A DNA stretch of 5,549 bases from Bacteroidales bacterium (GTDB lineage Bacteria > Bacteroidota > Bacteroidia > Bacteroidales > UBA1402): NCBI GenBank assembly GCA_003506275.1, contig DOBD01000322.1:23435-28983 (forward strand), written 5' to 3'. A model generated the notes under the pieces. That model worked only from the letters and a program-made list of their open reading frames with translations. It did no database searches and was not told where the DNA came from. Shown in pieces: positions 4,166 through 5,549 of the stretch (positions are counted from its first letter, which is position 1; every line of letters begins with the position of its first letter). The position numbers and the translations under genes are program-made.

Positions 4166-5549
4166 ATGAAGCTAACTGTAAGCAGGTCGGATAATTCGGA
4201 GACATACTATGTTCAGAAGTCCTATAGGACGGATTCTGGCAAGAGTTCTACCAAAACCGTAGAGCGATTGGGCTCCATAGATGAAATAAAAGCCCGTTTT
4301 GGGGAAGTAGACCCTATCGGCGAAGTAAAAAGGTATATTGCAGCTATGACTCTGGCAGAAAAAGAGTCACAGCGAGATATAACAATTAAGCTGTCTCCAA
4401 GACTCTTGCTAAAAAAAGACGACCAAAAATGCTTTAATGGCGGATACCTTTTCCTTCAGAAAACCTACTACGAGTTAGGTCTTGATAAAACGTGCAAAAA
4501 GATTGAGAAGCGACACAAGAACGAGTATGACCTTAACGAAATACTATCTAAGCTCATTTACACCAGGATACTGTATCCCGGTTCCAAGTTGTCATCACTG
4601 GACGACTCCAAGCGTTTTTTGGAACAACCTGAATCCGACATACACCAGGTATACAGAGCCCTCTCACTTCTAGCTAAGGAGTCGGACATGATACAGGCTG
4701 ACGTTTATAAGAACAGCCTACGAATAGGCAAGCGAAAGACCAAAGTCATATACTACGATTGTACAAATTATTACTTCGAGACGGAGGAGGAAAGCGGCTT
4801 GCGGAAATACGGCCATTCAAAGGAGAGTCGTCCAAATCCCATCGTGCAGATGGGGTTGTTCGTGGATATGGACGGGATGCCGTTAGCCTTCTGCATCAAC
4901 CCGGGCAACACCGCTGAGACGACCACGCTCAAGCCACTGGAAGACAAACTTAGGGACAACTTCGGCTTATCGAAGGTGATTGTCTGTACTGACGGCGGTT
5001 TGTCCTCATACGAAAATAGAAAGAACGACAATGTTGGAGAAAGAGCATTCATTACTGTGCAATCACTCAAGAAATTGGAAGGATATCTCCAGGACTGGGC
5101 AACGCAAACAGATGGATGGAAAATGGTTCATTATGAAGGAGCGAACCAATCGAGGATATCCGAGCAGGAGTACGACCTGAGTAAGCTTGATCTGAAAGCC
5201 TACTCAGAAGCCCTATTCTATCGCGAACGCTGGGTAAAAGTTGGCAAAAAAGGGGAAGAACTGGAACAAAAACTCATCGTCACATTCTCATTCAAGTACC
5301 GGGAATACTTGCAGTACACACGTAATAAGCAGATTGCAAGAGCTCAGAATATGATTGAAAAAGGCTATGCCGCATCCAAAAAAAGAGGCCCCAATGATGC
5401 ACGACGTTTCATCAAGCAGGAAAGTTGCACCATGGACGGAGAACTTGCACAGTTACACAGTTTTTCACTCGATCAAGAGATTGTTGACCAAGAGTCGCGC
5501 TTTGATGGATTCTACGGTATCTGTACCAATCTTGAAGACGATGCTCCGG
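4166..5549 (+). CDS. IS1634-family (IS4-like) DDE transposase, 3' end outside window
   Basis: This DNA-cutting and strand-joining enzyme moves the IS. The frame is open from ATG 4166 to the window edge, 461 codons without a stop. The N-terminus (KLTVSRSDNSETYYVQKSYR, then K-T-V-E-R-L-G) is typical of IS1634-type transposases. The first catalytic Asp is D198 in IYYDCTNYYFE and the second is D276 in VIVCTDGG. Between D276 and the missing catalytic Glu lies a long insertion, as in IS4-like enzymes. Near the edge RFDGFYGICTN (445-455) matches the strand that precedes the Y-R-E-K signature, so about 100 residues including the Glu are still to come, judging from relatives of about 550-600 residues. 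No frameshift or stop is seen, so the copy may be active. The upstream promoter and shielding terminator support the start. Confidence 0.9.
   Translation, partial: MKLTVSRSDNSETYYVQKSYRTDSGKSSTKTVERLGSIDEIKARFGEVDPIGEVKRYIAAMTLAEKESQRDITIKLSPRLLLKKDDQKCFNGGYLFLQKTYYELGLDKTCKKIEKRHKNEYDLNEILSKLIYTRILYPGSKLSSLDDSKRFLEQPESDIHQVYRALSLLAKESDMIQADVYKNSLRIGKRKTKVIYYDCTNYYFETEEESGLRKYGHSKESRPNPIVQMGLFVDMDGMPLAFCINPGNTAETTTLKPLEDKLRDNFGLSKVIVCTDGGLSSYENRKNDNVGERAFITVQSLKKLEGYLQDWATQTDGWKMVHYEGANQSRISEQEYDLSKLDLKAYSEALFYRERWVKVGKKGEELEQKLIVTFSFKYREYLQYTRNKQIARAQNMIEKGYAASKKRGPNDARRFIKQESCTMDGELAQLHSFSLDQEIVDQESRFDGFYGICTNLEDDAP

Larger units (their letters stand above)
4081..5549 (+). mobile_element. 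IS1634/IS4-like insertion sequence, left part; right end outside window
   Basis: An IS is inferred from the transposase gene starting at 4166, from the loss of GH2 similarity between about 4060 and 4095, and from a terminator and promoter that serve the transposase. The exact left terminus is not resolved, because the right end with the matching inverted repeat and target duplication is beyond the window; the start given is approximate. Confidence 0.65.

Noticed and set aside
4482..5180. Other open frames within the transposase region on either strand
   Set aside because: They overlap the 461-codon transposase frame that holds the catalytic motifs; Ser/Leu-rich antisense translation is typical of a shadow.
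1..5549. CRISPR array, toxin-antitoxin or defence system
   Set aside because: No spaced repeats and no genes resembling such systems are present; the genes found are housekeeping, envelope and IS functions.

Overview
The window looks like a chromosomal segment from a member of the Bacteroidota. Three promoter-like sites carry the TAnnTTTG -7 box typical of that phylum. Gene starts lack Shine-Dalgarno sequences and are preceded by A/T-rich DNA. The protein set (a DUF4861-like secreted protein, a GH2 fragment, an IS1634-type transposase) also fits. The order or genus cannot be fixed from the sequence.

Layout, left to right. (1) Positions 2-472, plus strand: the C-terminal part of PurF, the first enzyme of purine synthesis, cut by the window start. 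(2) Positions 463-3501, minus strand: a tight three-gene unit read right to left. It encodes an exported DUF4861-like protein, a small UPF0316/DUF2179 membrane protein and a CPA1-type K+(Na+)/H+ antiporter with a C-terminal TrkA-C domain. The gaps are 1 nt and 11 nt, one promoter sits at about 3553-3583, and the last gene overlaps the end of purF tail to tail by 10 bp. (3) Positions 3581-3736, minus strand: a self-contained tRNA-Val(GAC) unit with its own promoter and terminator. The terminator tail runs into the promoter of the three-gene unit. (4) Positions 3788 to about 4078, minus strand: the last ~96 codons of a glycoside hydrolase family 2 protein, with the rest missing. (5) From about 4080 to the end, plus strand: the left part of an insertion sequence. 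It has an inward-protecting terminator, a promoter and 461 codons of an IS1634/IS4-like DDE transposase that runs off the window.

How the parts fit: purF and the antiporter unit are ordinary chromosomal genes. The right third records a mobile-element event. The IS appears to have landed in, or next to, a GH2 gene and left its 3' end stranded beside the tRNA. I see no CRISPR array, toxin-antitoxin pair, defence island or clearly new system. The most unusual points are the gene content of the three-gene unit and the very compact terminator/promoter arrangements.
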